This document shows positions 23,930-36,913 of a stretch of 64,000 nt of DNA, piece after piece. How positions within the stretch are numbered: the stretch's first letter is position 1; each line of letters opens with the position of its first letter. The DNA is from Coprinopsis marcescibilis (lineage: Eukaryota; Basidiomycota; Agaricomycetes; Agaricales; Psathyrellaceae). The translations under genes and the position numbers were made by a program. A model generated the notes under the pieces. It saw only the letters and a program-made list of their open reading frames with translations. It did not search any database and had not been told where the DNA came from. The stretch is taken from positions 25,675 to 89,674 of the forward strand of contig ML210164.1 of the NCBI GenBank assembly GCA_004369085.1, in the 5' to 3' direction.

Positions 23930-24786
23930 ATGTTCAAGCTTTCAGCATTTACCTTGCTCGCTTTGGCTGCTTCCAGCCTAGTTGCCCCCGCTTTCTCAAC
24001 CCCAATCGACGTCGAGGCCCGGGATAGTCACCATTATGGGCAACACCACGGCGGCTCTCAACATGGACACCACGGGTCTACTCCCAACACCGCACCGCAC
24101 AAGCCTGTCCGGAGGGTACGTGCTCTTTCGAGAACTTCATTCCAGAAATAACCCTGATATGTCGCATCCTGCAGGCAAACGTTGTTTTGCGCATGTTCGA
24201 TGGAGCTGAAATTCAGGGCGGCGCTAGCAGCGCAGTGGTCTACTTCACACAAGAATGGGAGCACGGCCCCGTCTCAATCAAGGGGGAAATCATTGGTCTC
24301 GAGCTCGAACCCAATACCGAGCGAGGCTGGCATGTCCAGTGCGTCCCTATCCTCAGTTTCTGTCTTTTCCGCGTACCAACAACCGATCTTTCTTTCAGCG
24401 AATTCGGCGATCTGGCCAACGGCTGCACTAGCGCCGGCTTGCACTGGAACCCACAAGGGCAGAACCACGGCGCTCCCTGGGACCATGAGCGTCATGTTGG
24501 CGATCTAGGAAACTTCTGGGTCAACGAAAGCGGCGACGCCTATATTGACAACCAGGTTATCAACGACAGAATGTCGCTGAATGGTCCTAATAGCATCATT
24601 GGGTACGATCTTACCTTAGTTCTTTTATCTGAATATCGTCCGCTGACTATGCCCTCTAGCCGTGCGCTCGTCGTTCACATGGGAACTGACGACCTTGGAA
24701 AGGGTGGAAAGCCCGACTCCCTTACTGTTGGCGCCTCTGGAGGACGTCTAGCATGTGGTATTATCGGTGCCATTGCTGACTACTAG
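23930..24786 (+). CDS. Secreted Cu/Zn superoxide dismutase, His-rich linker (copy 4)
   Basis: Exons 23930-24115, 24175-24338, 24399-24602 and 24660-24786 give 226 residues. The signal peptide is FKLSAFTLLALAASSLVAPA. The linker (GQHHGGSQHGHHGSTP) runs from VEAR to HKPVRR. The SOD domain is complete, with [36 protein letters not shown] and GGRLACG. It is the duplicate of copy 6 within the inverted duplication and is nearly identical to it over exons 1-3. By family it is a secreted superoxide dismutase. It is convergent with the HMG-box gene at 25827-25394. Confidence 0.93.
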
Positions 24787-25393
24787 GTTGTACTGTCCTT
24801 CTATGACCCATACCTCCACGACTTTTACGAACTGTTACGACATCATTTGGACGTTAACTTTACAATATCGGACCCTTTAATCTAATTTTATTTAGACTAA
24901 TTCTAGAGGCATATACCAAGTTATAATTTCAGTTCGACATACAACGTTTGTGCAAGCAGGTCAGCCATTGAGAAAAAAAGTGGCGCATTGGATACTTTAT
25001 AGCACATTGGTAGCTAGGATACATTTCAATTGATATGCCATGAAGGTATACAGGGTTGTACATATTTTGGATTAACGTAGGTGCAGAACAACAAAGAAGC
25101 GTGATTACAAAGAAAGCAAATCAAATCAAAAACAGATGTATCCGAGAGCGATACAAAAGAAGGGCAAGTGCAACGACAGAGTAACGATGTGTAGAGAAAA
25201 GAGAGAAAGGAAAACATGAACAGTAAAGCATTGGGTGGGGGGACCAGGGCGTGGCAGGTGCTATGCCATTGTGAAAACTTCCACAGTGTTTCAGGGTGCA
25301 GCTTCCCGCAGCATGTGGAGATTGGTTTGAGGAGAATTGAGAGCTGATAGGCTGATAGGCCTACTGTCTTTCCCATGACATAGCTTCCGTTGC

Positions 25394-25827
25394 TCAAACC
25401 GCTGGTGGGATGTTAGGGAATGCGCTAGATTTGTCCAACTTCTTCTTCGCTTTTGCTCTCAGGGATTTTTTGTTGGCGGTCTGAGCATATATGTTAGTTG
25501 ATGCTGATGTGGGCACTATTGAAGTCTACATACCGCTTTCGCTTTCACCTCCTTTCGCTCCTGCTTCGTAGGCCCTGGCACATATCTATACCCAGGATTT
25601 GCGACGCGGTGTTCAGCCGCCGTCTTTTCAGCAAGAGCTTTCCATTGGTCCTTCTTTGACTCGCTCAAATCCTTCCACGCGATGCTCGCAGCCTTGCGGA
25701 TACTAATTTGGTCCGTATTTTCCTCAGTTGATTTGTCGAGCGCAACGGCTGCTCGAAATAGCATAAAAGAATTCGGTGGTCGCTTTGTCCGCATAGCTGT
25801 CATTTTGGGGGCGGGTTGCTCACCCAT
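25394..25827 (-). CDS. Short HMG-box protein, C-terminally truncated duplicate
   Basis: Exons 25827-25534 and 25480-25394 give 126 residues. The box starts at RTKRPPNSFMLFRAAV and continues with ASIAWKDLSESKKDQW and ANPGYRYVPG, then a basic tail (KQERKEVKAKA). The frame is open upstream, but the ATG before GEQPAPKMT is used because the sister gene has the same start. In the sister (53150-53754) the frame continues 57 codons further. Here it stops at TGA 25396-25394, with a second in-frame TAG at 25363-25361. It is a predicted nuclear DNA-binding protein. The truncation does not touch the box. Confidence 0.8.
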
Positions 25828-26090
25828 AATAGTAATCTGGGTCGAAATAAGATGTGGGGGAACAAGAGTTGCGATACCGTAGACTTGAGGAAAGACGACT
25901 TCAACCATTCTCACACACGGAGTTTTAGAATACAATGTCCGACCAACGCAAATTCGCATTGTCTTCCCCTCAAAAGCGGCCGGCAAGCCACCGGCCAAGT
26001 ATCGGATAATATTATGGCTCGGCAAGAAGCGGTCATGGCATTCTAGATCTCGCGTGTAGGCCTGGCTTACGCTGCCCTGTAATTTGCTGG

Positions 26091-29000
26091 CTTCGTCCAG
26101 CCTTGCAGGTTCATAAAAGTCCCTGTCGAGAAAGAACTCATAATATGAACGACTGGCTGTAACTGGGTGGTTGAACCGTGGTTGGTTGAGCGACAACTGA
26201 CGGTCCCAATAACTTATAAGGAACATGCCGGGCCGGGCCTACCGTGCTCCGATGGCTGATGGCTTCAGGAGCGCCGTTCCCCAAGGTAATCATCCACGCA
26301 TATAGGCCGGCACACCCCCACACATTATTGATTCGATGATCAAGTCTTACAGTCGCATCATAGAGGCGCTTCGAGCTCGGAGCAAGTGTGTAAAACCTGC
26401 TCCGTCCAGCGAAGGTACATAGATAGATAACTTTCCCGTTGCCGGCGAGACTCGTGAGAATGTTCAGAATGTTGAACCGCCTGCTGGCCACCACATTTTG
26501 CACCGTAACCGCCACACATCCGAGCCACATCCTTCAAACGACGATAGCTAAGTCTACCACATACTTATAAAAATGTTTCGCAAGATTCCGAAGGCCGGGG
26601 GAACTGGCATATCACAGTGACTGTGCTGGCGAGAATCTCAGACCCCTGTTATTAAACCATTTCCTTGGGGGCTGTCGCTAATCAGGTACCCTGCCAGACT
26701 CCTAATATATGGTCGCCGAAAACATACGAAAAGGACTTTTTTTACCCTGCATGCCTGTATCTCGTTCGTCAGTGTCGTCAGTCTATGGAACGAACCGACA
26801 AACAATCTTCGAGTACGTTCGAGATTCGCTTTCTGATGCTGTTAAGGGAACCTGAGGTATCCTTTCTAGCTTTATTGCCAATCTAGACCTAGCGACAGTG
26901 ACACGAATCCAGAGTATGTGGAAGGTGTGAACTCAGTTGTCGGTTTTTTGCTACAGCATCGGATCCCAGTGCATGGTGTCCTTCTCTCACCTCGTTTACA
27001 TAATCTTTCTCCCAGACCTCTGTACAACGGGAAATTCCTTCCCCAGATGTCGCCCAAACCAGCGCGGCCTTCAGGGACTACCTGGGATGCTGCTTCTATG
27101 GCACGACCTGCTTTCGGAACTCTGGAGCGCCTGGTGTTGGGGTTGAGAAGACTCGGCACCCCACCGGATCGCACAACATCAAAAACCAGAACGATATACT
27201 AATCAATCATGTCCCCCATGGACATTATCTCCGCAGGTACTATCTCAGATTGGTGTTCATCGCGAAGTCGTGGGTTCACAACTTTTGAACTGAACTATTT
27301 TGACTGAGATATCTTTCGGACAGATAGATGGTTCTCCGCTGTGATTCAGTCCACAAGGAGCTTTCAGTCCACGGTCATCGTGAGTACTGGTGACCTTTTT
27401 CCATGATGCTCTGCAGGAGGTCCTTCGTCAAACCAGGGGGTTTCAAACATGAACATGCCTGCATTTACGATTCACCATAATGGAAGGAACCGTAACCAAC
27501 ACGGGATTTGATTTTGCAGTGCAGTGCTGCTGTAGGCCCGTTTCTATTTGTTCTTTGCCGTTGACCAGTTAGAATTTAGCCAAAGGTCTACAGATATTAC
27601 CTCAATTAACATTCGACAGGCCCCGTGTTCCGCACTCGACGTATCTCATGTCGTCTGAACAAGAGGAAACCCTTTAAACATCCCCGAACTTCTATTCTTC
27701 ACCCCCATTGCCGCCTGGATTTATCCAATATGGGGCCGACTCTTGCGGAACAGAGGTTACCCGACGAAATATATGCATGTGGTGCACAACTTACGGCGTG
27801 CGCGGAACTCTTGTGTTATCGTTCTGCTTCTTTTTCTGAAGTTGTTGCATGGTCGATGCAATGCGCCGAATAGTCTAGACCAGAATCGCATCCAGCACGC
27901 CAAAGTGTAGGCTCACCATGAGGCCGATTTGTGGAGGTTATCCTTTCCAGTAACCTAGGCTGCCACCCTGTGCGACCGTGAGTCTGACCGCGCTTCGTAT
28001 TACTACCTAGCGTAGCTTCATTTATCCAAACTGACTCACAGCCAGCCCAGTAGCGAGGTATGTCGGTCGGACGTTTGTTGACGTTGACCAAACACATCTA
28101 ACACTCTTCTTCCATGCCAATTAGAAGTTACTTGAACCCTGCACTCTCTCCAAGATCTCGAATATGCCATGACGATACTGTTGAGTCACTGTAATTATGG
28201 ATAGCCTTGTTCCGCTTCTCCAAAAGAAGCGGTTGTCAAATCTACATTCAATTGAATACGCGGCAAGGTCTTTATGGCATTCTCTATCCCCGTTCCACAA
28301 GTCTGTGATCGAAAATGAGCAAACCTGGCTACCAGATGATGGATTGGTCGCTGTTGGCTATCCCGAAGTCAGTCTCCAGCTTGAGTGACCAGCCGGTCGG
28401 GACCTAGCTTGCTGCGCCACCTTACTTTTGTCTTTCCACTCGCCAATCTTATCCTTCCAGGGCACAAAGTCGCGCAGCTATTTTTGAGAGCCGTGTCATC
28501 CAGAATCATTCTCTCCAACACGACTATCATCAAACGCAAATCATGGTTTGGTGTCCAAGTTTGAAACCGACCTCAACGGAACACGCCTAGTAGGTCTCAG
28601 ACTCCCCCCCTTTTCCGTCGTACATATCGGATATCCATGGGGAGTGAGCCGCTATTCCATAGCCGTGCCTCTCTTTCATAGTGCTGAATGGGATTTTTGG
28701 ACAGTGTCAATCAGGAAACTCCTCTCATGCGGTGAGCGTTTGTTGCAGTTTTCCCCGGTATGCAAACGGATGTTGTGCATCATATTGAGACTATATTTGC
28801 TTTGCAGATAAGTACAAATGGCCTCCTTGAGTGTGAAACGACGCCCATTGTAAAAGAGCGCCAATATGATATGACTGTGATCTAGGTTTGACCGAGTAAT
28901 CTAACAGCATTTGTATATATTCAGACGAGTGAGATTATTCCGCAGACTACTTGCAGGCCATCACACAAGTCACGCAGCAAGCTGGCCCTGAAGCGAGTTG

Positions 29001-30831
29001 CAATTTAGCGAGATACTTCTATATGGCGCTCATCGCGCAGCCTCGCCCTTGTTCCGACCCCATGAACGTTGCTTTCAGGCAAATATGACAAGAGTATTGT
29101 CGGGAACGAATAACCACAAAGTCCTGACCTTGAGTCCAGGTCGCCCGACGGCCAGCTCATTCCGTGCCCACCTACCAATTGCATCACAACCGATATTCAC
29201 GCAGTCTAGTCACAGCAAACCCCAATCGGCATGTGCTAACACGGCGCCCTCCACAAACTTAAAAAGACTCACCTTCTCACTGCCAACCGGGAATTTTGTG
29301 AGAAGATATCAAACTCCAGGAAGTAATATTATTCAAGCAGGGGTACACGCCGACAGGAATCGGACGTTTTTCTGATTTTTGATGGGCTATTTTTCTTCGA
29401 ATTCTTCAAGTTTGTGCCTCACTTTCTTTTCGGCAGCTGAGAGTTCCCATTGTCTTAGTAGACACACGATGTATGTACTCCACTCGGGATGGGCTCGTGT
29501 TCTCTTTCGACTTGCCCCCTGTGGAGATATTTGTTTGTCCAGACCCCCAGGCATGACGATTGGCTGCTGTACAATGAGTGTGGGTAAACTTCTACGCTAT
29601 TAAAAGGTTTAGACGCCAACGTCGAAAATGTGATGATTGGGCTGAGCTAGATCCGTATGAGACAGGCACCGCAGTGAATTTCTCCGAATCCCAAGAACCG
29701 TTTCGAGTGCATCTACCTACGGTAAGTGAGGGTCCGATTTCTAAATTGCGCAATTACCGTTAATTACCATACCAGCCTGAAGCCCGACAAAATCGAAGCG
29801 AGCCATTTCACTCTTAGACTTACATACAGTCTCAAGGAGGCTGAGGCTGAGGGAGCAGTCCAGAAGCGCTGTTAGGCCTTGTTAGGCGTTGTCCGGAGAC
29901 CTGATGCCCAGTTTTACAAGCACTCGAATTTGCAACACCCTAGCCCCACAGATTGATTTACTGATCAATTCAACATCTGTGCAGGTTACCAAAAGCGCAC
30001 AGGAACCTTCATGAATTCGGTTTTGAGCCCTTATGCATGGATGGTGCGACTTGCGATCCCAAACGGATATCGGACACGGCAGGCATATGTGACGAGTTTT
30101 CTAGGCGTAAAGAACGCTCTATATTCCTACTCCTTTAACTCGTTGTACGTGTCATTGTGACCTGATGTCTCGAATGCCAATGGTCCGAGCCAGTAGAACC
30201 AATGTGGAGAGATAAGGTTTTGGCATTTTCTGACAAAGGGTGACAGGTACGTTCCATGGAAACTTCTGCGGGATGAGCCATGACTTCTCTTTCTCCTGAC
30301 ATTTACAGGCAGATGCGGGGATGGAGATCGCTATGGGAGCATTGATACCGCAGGCATTCAAGTTCGTAGGTAGTAAGTAGTCTGGGGTTGTCGGCTGTCC
30401 AGGTCTGTCCAGGTCCCAAGATTGCAATGGTACCGAAGGTGGGTCACAAGATCTCCCTCTATCTCCCTCCGTAAAAAGCGAGGTGTCCCGAGTCTCGAAG
30501 CTCCGAGTTTTTTACCAGGGGCCTAGGATAAGATATCAATAAATGTACTAATTAATTAATCTAAGCCATAATGCTACTACGGACATGTACTATAAGCGAG
30601 CTCTACAGAGCAATATTACTATGCAGATGATCAATAGAGGAAGAAAGCGCGTAAACAATATCGGAACGAAAGCAAGGACATATATGTACAGGAAAGCGGG
30701 TCAAATGGAGAACAGAAGGGACAGGGAAAGCGATACCCTACAGCAAATCAATGATGTAGAGTGGGCGGGAAACATAAAGACGGATATGCATCTACGGTAG
30801 TTAGGTGACAAACAAACGGTTCTAGGAAGGT
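26091..30831. other. Long gene-poor region
   Basis: About 4.7 kb hold only frames under 130 codons, with no recognised domain and no consistent splicing. A short frame at 28197-28388 has a faint HMG helix-2 look (see rejected items). No tRNA or rRNA gene was recognised. The 3' end is A/T rich (30540-30600). Confidence 0.4.
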
Positions 30832-31525
30832 TTACCTTCTCATTCTGTATGCTATATACCAGTCAGAGATTCTCCAGTACAGATTCAGTGCGACGAACAG
30901 CACTCCGAGACACACTCCACACATCAACGCGACCAACGGAGGTCCGAGAGCTCCAGCGACCATCTGTGAGAATGAGTCGACTGGATGAGAAGTCATAATG
31001 CATACAACCGACCCAATCCCCGACGCGAAAGCACTGTAGAATATCTCGTCCATTACGATGGAGGCCGTTTGGCGTGTAGTTTGTGGTGTTTCTTTGCCGT
31101 TCTTCCCATCCCCTTTGTCCCCTTCTGTTCGTGAGAGCAACAACACCATATACACGATCGTCAAAACCGTGCCCCCGATACACCCGACCTTGGCAGACAA
31201 CGTTGTTCTAGAATGGAGCACGCCACTGAAGGACAGCAGCAAAGACCCAAAAGTCGAGAAGATGGCATATTTTGCTGGCGAGAACGCGGCTTCAAGGTAC
31301 TGGGAGTATTCATAGTCGCTCAGTCGTCGTTGGAAGACGTGGTCGAGGTTGGACTATGGACAGAGTGAGTAGAGGTTATTAGCTACGTGTTGATCCGTCT
31401 GCATATGCTGCCAATTCACAAAAGCGGCGAGCGCGTGAACTTACGTGATTTTGGGCTTTTGGTTCGCTGTCGGTCGTGCATTGCTTGTGCTTGAGGACTG
31501 AGGGAAAGGGGCGGATGCCGTCCAT
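30832..31525 (-). CDS. Four-helix membrane protein of unknown function
   Basis: Exons 31525-31445 and 31353-30832 give 200 residues. The N-terminal 45 residues are soluble. Four hydrophobic segments follow: YAIFSTFGSLLLSFSGVL, CIGGTVLTIVYMVLLL, FYSAFASGIGSVVCIM and LVALMCGVCLGVLFVALNLY. A charged, Lys/Gly/Thr-rich loop lies between the second and third. The protein ends in a basic YRMRR. I do not recognise the family. The intron has GTAAGT/CCATAG ends, and the frame joins exactly, which supports a real gene. Confidence 0.6.
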
Positions 31526-34214
31526 GGGAGAGATAAGGTGCGAGGGGATACAATGAAATATTGAAGGAATGTGGAGGAGCGGCCACCCTCTTAAATAGAG
31601 ATCAATAGTCCCAAGGCACCATGATCTTGGACTGACCAAGAGAGATCTCGAGTTTTTTTCTAAGGACGACACGCGAATTGGCGACAGATGACGTTACAGA
31701 GGGCGACTGCAGACTTAACTCCTTCGGATCGCTTAGTGATTTAAATGACTAACAACATACATAAAGGGGATGCAGCAATAGTTCCGTGGAAATATTGGTG
31801 TCTGATGGTACCCCCAGACGGATACGCTTCTTCCATCCTATACCTATGCTGTACATGAGCCAATGTAAGCTGTGAGCAATTAGGACATATCCAAACGAGT
31901 AGAAGCACACCTGGCATGCTGACATGTCTCCAACTCAAGGTCCTCAAATCTGATCCTTGACGCCTCGTGGCAGCATCCGATCGTTGCTGGCAGATTCAAT
32001 TTTATTGGGCTTGAAACGCGATTCCCACAGGGCAGCGCTACTCCAGACCCAGACTTTTCCTTTCTGAGTGCATTCAGGGTCGTTTTCCTGCTTTGGAACC
32101 TATTCGAAGTGTCAAACAGTGTCAAATTTCGTCCCATCCTTTCGCAAATTTTATATCCTTCGAGGCTACCTGTCCAAACGCAGCGTCATTTGGCTGATAC
32201 AGAAGCCTTCTCGTGGCAGCTGGTTCCTTCAGCGCTTAACAGCCTGATTGGACCTCCAGGGTCACAGGGTAATTCCAGTATACACCCATCATGTTATTGA
32301 GTAATTCAGAAGCGTTCATTGGAATCAGGTTCGGAGCGAAGTGAACCATCCAATACATTTACCCACTGTCCACATTTCTATTCAGCAAGCGAGTAACATA
32401 ACACAAAACAGTTCAACAAAAGTTTGACAAACCCACGGAATACCACGGAGGAGCATCCGTCGCTAAGCCCACAAGTGACAAGCGTCGGTTTGTCTAATAA
32501 TATTTTCAAGTACCTCAGAACGAGACCCTGCATGGCAAGTCCCGAATAGCGGGCGAGCCCACAGTGACCATCCTCTTTGTCTCCATGATGCCATCGATTT
32601 CCATATGTAGTCTATGCAATTTGAAATGCACTTACCACTGATGTTCACCCGAGATGTGACCGCCAGTCGGGCCCCATCCTCTTCCCTGTAACGTTGCCAA
32701 AACCGAATGCTAAGGCTCGAAAGTCTTACATCATTTGGGGCGCAATCTGCGAGAGAGACGAACCCTCGGACTTTTGCACATGTGTGGGCATGCACCAGAG
32801 CCAGCCCAGCGGATCGGAATCGGAATCGCTGCTGTCATTACGTTGAAGCTGTTCCAGTGATTCGACATGACGGAACACAGCTGCTTTCGCAACAGGTCTA
32901 ACCTTGTTTGTCCAGAAGTCCTAGGAGCAAATGGTAGAATTGATGAAAAGGGTATGTCTCAATGGCGTTAGTGCTAGCCTTGAGGCGAAGTTCAAGGAGG
33001 TAGAAGACGCTTAATCAAGTCAAAGATAGACACTGTTTTCTGCGGGTATGTACGACTCATTTCTGTGGGCCCATGTTTCGCGTAACGGTGTGCATAGGCT
33101 TTTGTCAAGTACACCGACGCATAACGCACGATGTTGCTTGAAGATGGTCGGCGACCGAAGGGATCCGAATCACCTACAGCGAGACAAGAAAGAGGTTCCC
33201 CAACACCGACAGGTTACTACATACCTCAGTGGCACTCATTTTTCTTGTGGCGCGAATGGCTGAAACAAGGCAAGCAACGCCGTATTACCATCGAATTCAG
33301 AGGGTGATTTTGATTTTCCGCGAATAACTTCTTTTGTTTCAGGCCATTCCCAGTTTCGCCCCGTCCAGACTCCAGACTCGACTCATTGCTATTCGCAACT
33401 GCTTGACGATACCCAACACAAGATGGAGATGGCCAACCCGAGAACACCTATTGCTTCACACCATTTAACACTAAACGAAATGCAGTTAGCACCATTAGTC
33501 AAATAGGAAAATACAAGGAGAGATCGCACATTCAGCAAGTCTCAATGGAGGATGGGGAACGAGCAGAAAGGAGATCACTGCAACGGTACCTGAGAAACAC
33601 CCTTCTTGTGGATGAGGCCGTCAGAATCGAGTATGTGTATGTACGCAGTCTTGAATGCTGTAAGATGTTGGAATCATCAGCGCTCAGATGTGGCGCCGAC
33701 AGGCGCATATCATCCGATGGTCTCTTTGAACCCTTCTCATGGACGGATCAAAGTACTTCTTCAGTCAGAGGACCGATAGCTAGGTATGGGCAAAGCAATT
33801 CAGTACTGCGGACACTATGGCAAAGTTGGATTGGAAGAAGGCGAAGTCGGAAATCCGAAAGAAATGAATGTTACCCAGAACCTTGGTGCGCTAAAGGTTT
33901 CAGGAAGGCTTTTGATAGCGGCGTCAGAGCAGACAAGCGTTTGGGAAACTCCGATTTCAGAGCAGCAGGCGATTGTCAGATTCTAGGAGCCTCGAATGAG
34001 AGACGTCCCATGGGCAAGACCTGACCACCAAAAGATGCTGATGGACGTCATCAAGGCTAGCGCTCAGGACGAGACCATGCTCATGTGCGACATGCAGAAT
34101 TTGGGTCCGTGACATGACGACCAAGAATCACAGGTACGATTGCTATCGCGGTGCAACAAACCGTCACGATTGGCGGGACTGAAGCATAGTGATGTACGTT
34201 ACCAACATAGAGGC
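31526..34214. other. Gene-poor region
   Basis: Only short frames occur. The longest (33545-34024, plus, 159 codons) overlaps another frame of similar quality (33786-33986), has no domain and is Arg/Ser rich. I do not call it a gene. Confidence 0.4.
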
Positions 34215-35185
34215 CTATGAGGATTGGGAGGATGTATTTTGAGATCCCCGACGTTCGGCAGCTTCCTTTGCCTCATTTAGGGGTTTGCTCCATCTTGCTT
34301 CCGGACCATCCCAAATCCCAAGCTCCTTTTTCATGTCTTCTATATTCTGTTCCCATCGTTTCTCCCAGTAGACGGTGATCAGGCTCCTTGCACTGCTTCC
34401 ACACTTGAGAGCCCAGGGAACGGCTTCCGAGAACAGTCGTTCGCGTTTGGGGCCGGTTAGACGCAATGGACCAAAAAGAGCCGCCAGACCAGTCATTGGT
34501 AACCCAAGGTTGGCGAATTCGAAGTATTTGATGGCAAGCTCTGATTCAACGTTGACAGGCATGTTGCAGATGCAGTGGTAGAAGTCGTGGCATTCCCTGT
34601 ATCTCTGCATGACGTAGGCGAGTTCTGGATCGTCGATGTAGTGGACCTGGAAATGTATCAGTTACAGTCCAACGAGAAGATAGAGCGCCATACAGGTTCA
34701 CGTGTATCTGGTGTAACACCACATCTTTCCAGCCAGGTGATGTAGGCTTTCCCGAACGTTCCGTCAGGAAGCTGGGCTAATTTATCCATGTCAACCGTTG
34801 AGGTATTGATTCTTGGCCTCTCTTTCAGTATTTGTCGTCCTTCCGTACTGGCAAGCATGTGGTCTCTAAGCCATGAAACTGTTGGGCCTGCAGTCGTTTC
34901 ACCAAGAGCAGCGACCATGTCTATGGAATGCCATTGTCAGTTACTCATGGCATTGGCCGCCGAGAACACATACTCACCTCCTCTTTTTGGGTCACTGATT
35001 GACACAATGGCTGCACCAGCTGTCAGCAGCGCATTCTCGAACCAGTTCAAAGGAATGTGTCCCTCGTAGTTTGGCTTGGTCGCAACATTTCGCCGATTTC
35101 GCCCTGCATGCACCGCGTAGAGTGTTGAAGGTCGTTGGGAGGCAATTACGCGCCTCAAAATGGAGGATGGGCGGGACAGTGACAT
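34215..35185 (-). CDS. COQ4: Ubiquinone biosynthesis protein COQ4
   Basis: Exons 35185-34978, 34920-34694 and 34646-34215 give 288 residues, close to the usual COQ4 length. The first 45 residues are rich in Arg and Ser with no acidic residues, as in a mitochondrial targeting sequence. The COQ4 body follows: YEGHIPLNWFENALLTAGAA, AALGETTAG and VHYIDDPELAYVMQRYRECH. The family hallmark HDxxHx11E is present as HDFYH followed 11 residues later by Glu, the presumed metal/lipid head-group site. COQ4 sits on the matrix side of the inner membrane and supports coenzyme Q synthesis in the CoQ synthome. ATG 35185 is preferred over an upstream in-frame ATG because it opens the targeting sequence. It diverges from the C2H2 gene. 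Confidence 0.93.
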
Positions 35186-35694
35186 GGAGGGGACAGCGTT
35201 TGGAGTCTGGGCCCACAAAGTTTTGAGGTCGTCGTCGTCGTTGTGGATTGTGTCGAGGTTTTAACCTTGAACGTCCTTCGCGCCACTTGCGCGCAGCGGG
35301 GACTTCGGCGGCCCGCTTCAACCTGCGGCCCGCCTATATCCGTCCATTCCAATCCGCTCATGGGGGTTGAAACGTTGACACCCTGACTCCGTCCATTGTC
35401 CTCGTTGCGCTGTGGAACACACACTGGTGGCGCGACAACCATGCAACGCGCTTTGCCCACTGTCTTATCAGGCGCTAAAGACTCCGTGCTTCCGTGTCGA
35501 GCATGGTGGCTACTAGCTGAAGGTGCTTGCGCTGGCCACATCGACATCTCTGTGGTCCATTCGCGCGACCACTGCCACTGGAGGTTTGTACATAAATCGG
35601 GGACTTCTCTGGTCCTCTGCTCGTACAAGTGACAGGCCGGCCTTTCTAGACTTTTTGGGACTACTTCGAACACCTTCTTCATTCCTTTTCAGCC
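35186..35694. other. Shared upstream region of COQ4 and the C2H2 gene
   Basis: This stretch of about 510 bases separates two divergent starts. It is relatively G/C rich and has no clear TATA box. A minus-strand frame (35682-35155) runs through it but overlaps the COQ4 start and has no domain. Confidence 0.45.
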
Positions 35695-36913
35695 ATGGAT
35701 CCTCGGGAAACGAACAACCTTCTGGAAGAGGGTGTCAGATACAGGTTCAACGGACAAATTCCACCACCAAGGATGAGAGCACGTGACGACACCAAGAGAC
35801 AAGGGGTTTACTTCCCTTCGTTGTCATCGAACCAACCCGATCTCAACAAGCCTTTGCCAACACCTTCTGAGGAGTTCGAACTTGAAGAGTGGAACACGGC
35901 CAAGGAAAGCGATGGATTGGACGATCACTCAAGCGAAGGCAGCACTTGGGAATTCAAAGCACTACCATCATCGGAGCGTAGGTCCTACTGCAGCAGATCC
36001 CCCAGAAGGAGCACGTTACGCAGCAATTTAAGCACTGCAGCGATGGAGATGGTCGCGCGTTATCGCGCTGGTATGCCCCTGGACATGGTTCTGTCAGAAG
36101 ATTGCATATCACCTTCAGCTAGTACACGGACTACAAGGTCTACGATGTCTGCTACATCGCCTGAACAAGAGAGGCTGGGGCCATACGATGGAAACCCATA
36201 CGATGAAAACCTCGCAAAGAAAGATCTAATTCCATACTGCCGCCAATCTCGTGCAGACGCTCTATTCCAATCTGTACGTTTTTTATGCGATCTCTACTAT
36301 CGAAACTAACTGACCCCCTGCTCCATTACCATACAGAGCACTGAAGCTCACGGGGTTATGCAAGCACAGAGGGTCAGCCCCCAAGATCCCATCACTTGCG
36401 TACGACCTGGGTGCAAGGATTTACTGCGCAATGTTGACGCACTTGCCCGTCACCTCCATATCCACAACATTCACGACAGGTAAGTTTACCATTCATTCAA
36501 TTATATACCCCCATTATCGTCTCTGTCAATCATCTTTTGACGGGTGCGTCCACATCTCAACTCATCAGACCTCTTCCAATCCCCTTTTACACTTTCCCCA
36601 TCTGTCTTATACCTATCTTCCCACTCGCTGACTACCAATTCATTTCAAACAGTACCATCATCTGCAATCTATGCAAAAACGTTTTTGAAACGGAAGAGGA
36701 GCTAGCTAAGCACATCTGTCGCCGTCGCAGCCGTATCAACTCCTTTACGGCCATTGTTCAAGAGGTTGGAAGTCCCATCAAAGGTAAGTGCAATTCCGTT
36801 TAGCAATATCTGCCATTCTAATCTTAACCCTAATACTGATGCCGCATTATTTTGGTTGTATAGAAACCTTTGCTCGTGTAATCAACAAGGTTGGGAGTAT
36901 CTACGGCCAATGA
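35695..36913 (+). CDS. C2H2 zinc-finger protein
   Basis: Exons 35695-36273, 36337-36479, 36653-36783 and 36864-36913 give 300 residues. The first 195 residues are charged, Ser/Pro rich and probably disordered. Two zinc fingers follow near residues 210-262: CVRPGCKDLLRNVDALARHL with HIHNIH, and CNLCKNVFETEEELAKHIC. The second ends in H-x3-C and so may be a C2HC variant. An intron (173 bases, 36480-36652) splits the codon between the fingers. It is predicted to be a nuclear DNA-binding regulator, with targets unknown. The start is the first ATG after a long untranslated leader. It is divergent from COQ4. Confidence 0.8.

Larger units (their letters stand above)
23577..26090 (+). repeat. Inverted duplication, left arm
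   Basis: This block holds SOD copy 4 (plus) and an HMG-box gene (minus), tail to tail. It matches 52885-55128 in the opposite orientation. Shared stretches include the promoter (CAGTGCCACTGCCAAGCATC near 23669), the SOD coding sequence, the SOD/HMG 3' spacer and the HMG upstream region. Similarity fades near 23577 and near 26090. The right arm lacks about 233 bases at the sequence gap. The arms differ by scattered substitutions and small indels, so the duplication is not brand new. Confidence 0.85.

Noticed and set aside
24187..24786. Single 199-codon frame reading through introns of SOD copy 4
   Set aside because: It runs through two introns by chance; the spliced model matches the other seven copies exactly.
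28197..28388. Short frame with a faint HMG helix-2 look (SIEYAARSLWHSLSPFHKSV)
   Set aside because: Only one helix resembles the family, helix 1 and the box ending are missing, and no neighbouring exon could be found; too weak to annotate.
33545..34024. Plus-strand open frame of 159 codons
   Set aside because: No domain, no ordered hydrophobic pattern, Arg/Ser-rich composition and an equally good overlapping frame at 33786-33986; likely chance.
35155..35682. Minus-strand open frame of 175 codons upstream of COQ4
   Set aside because: It overlaps the COQ4 start in another frame and covers the intergenic promoter; no recognisable feature.
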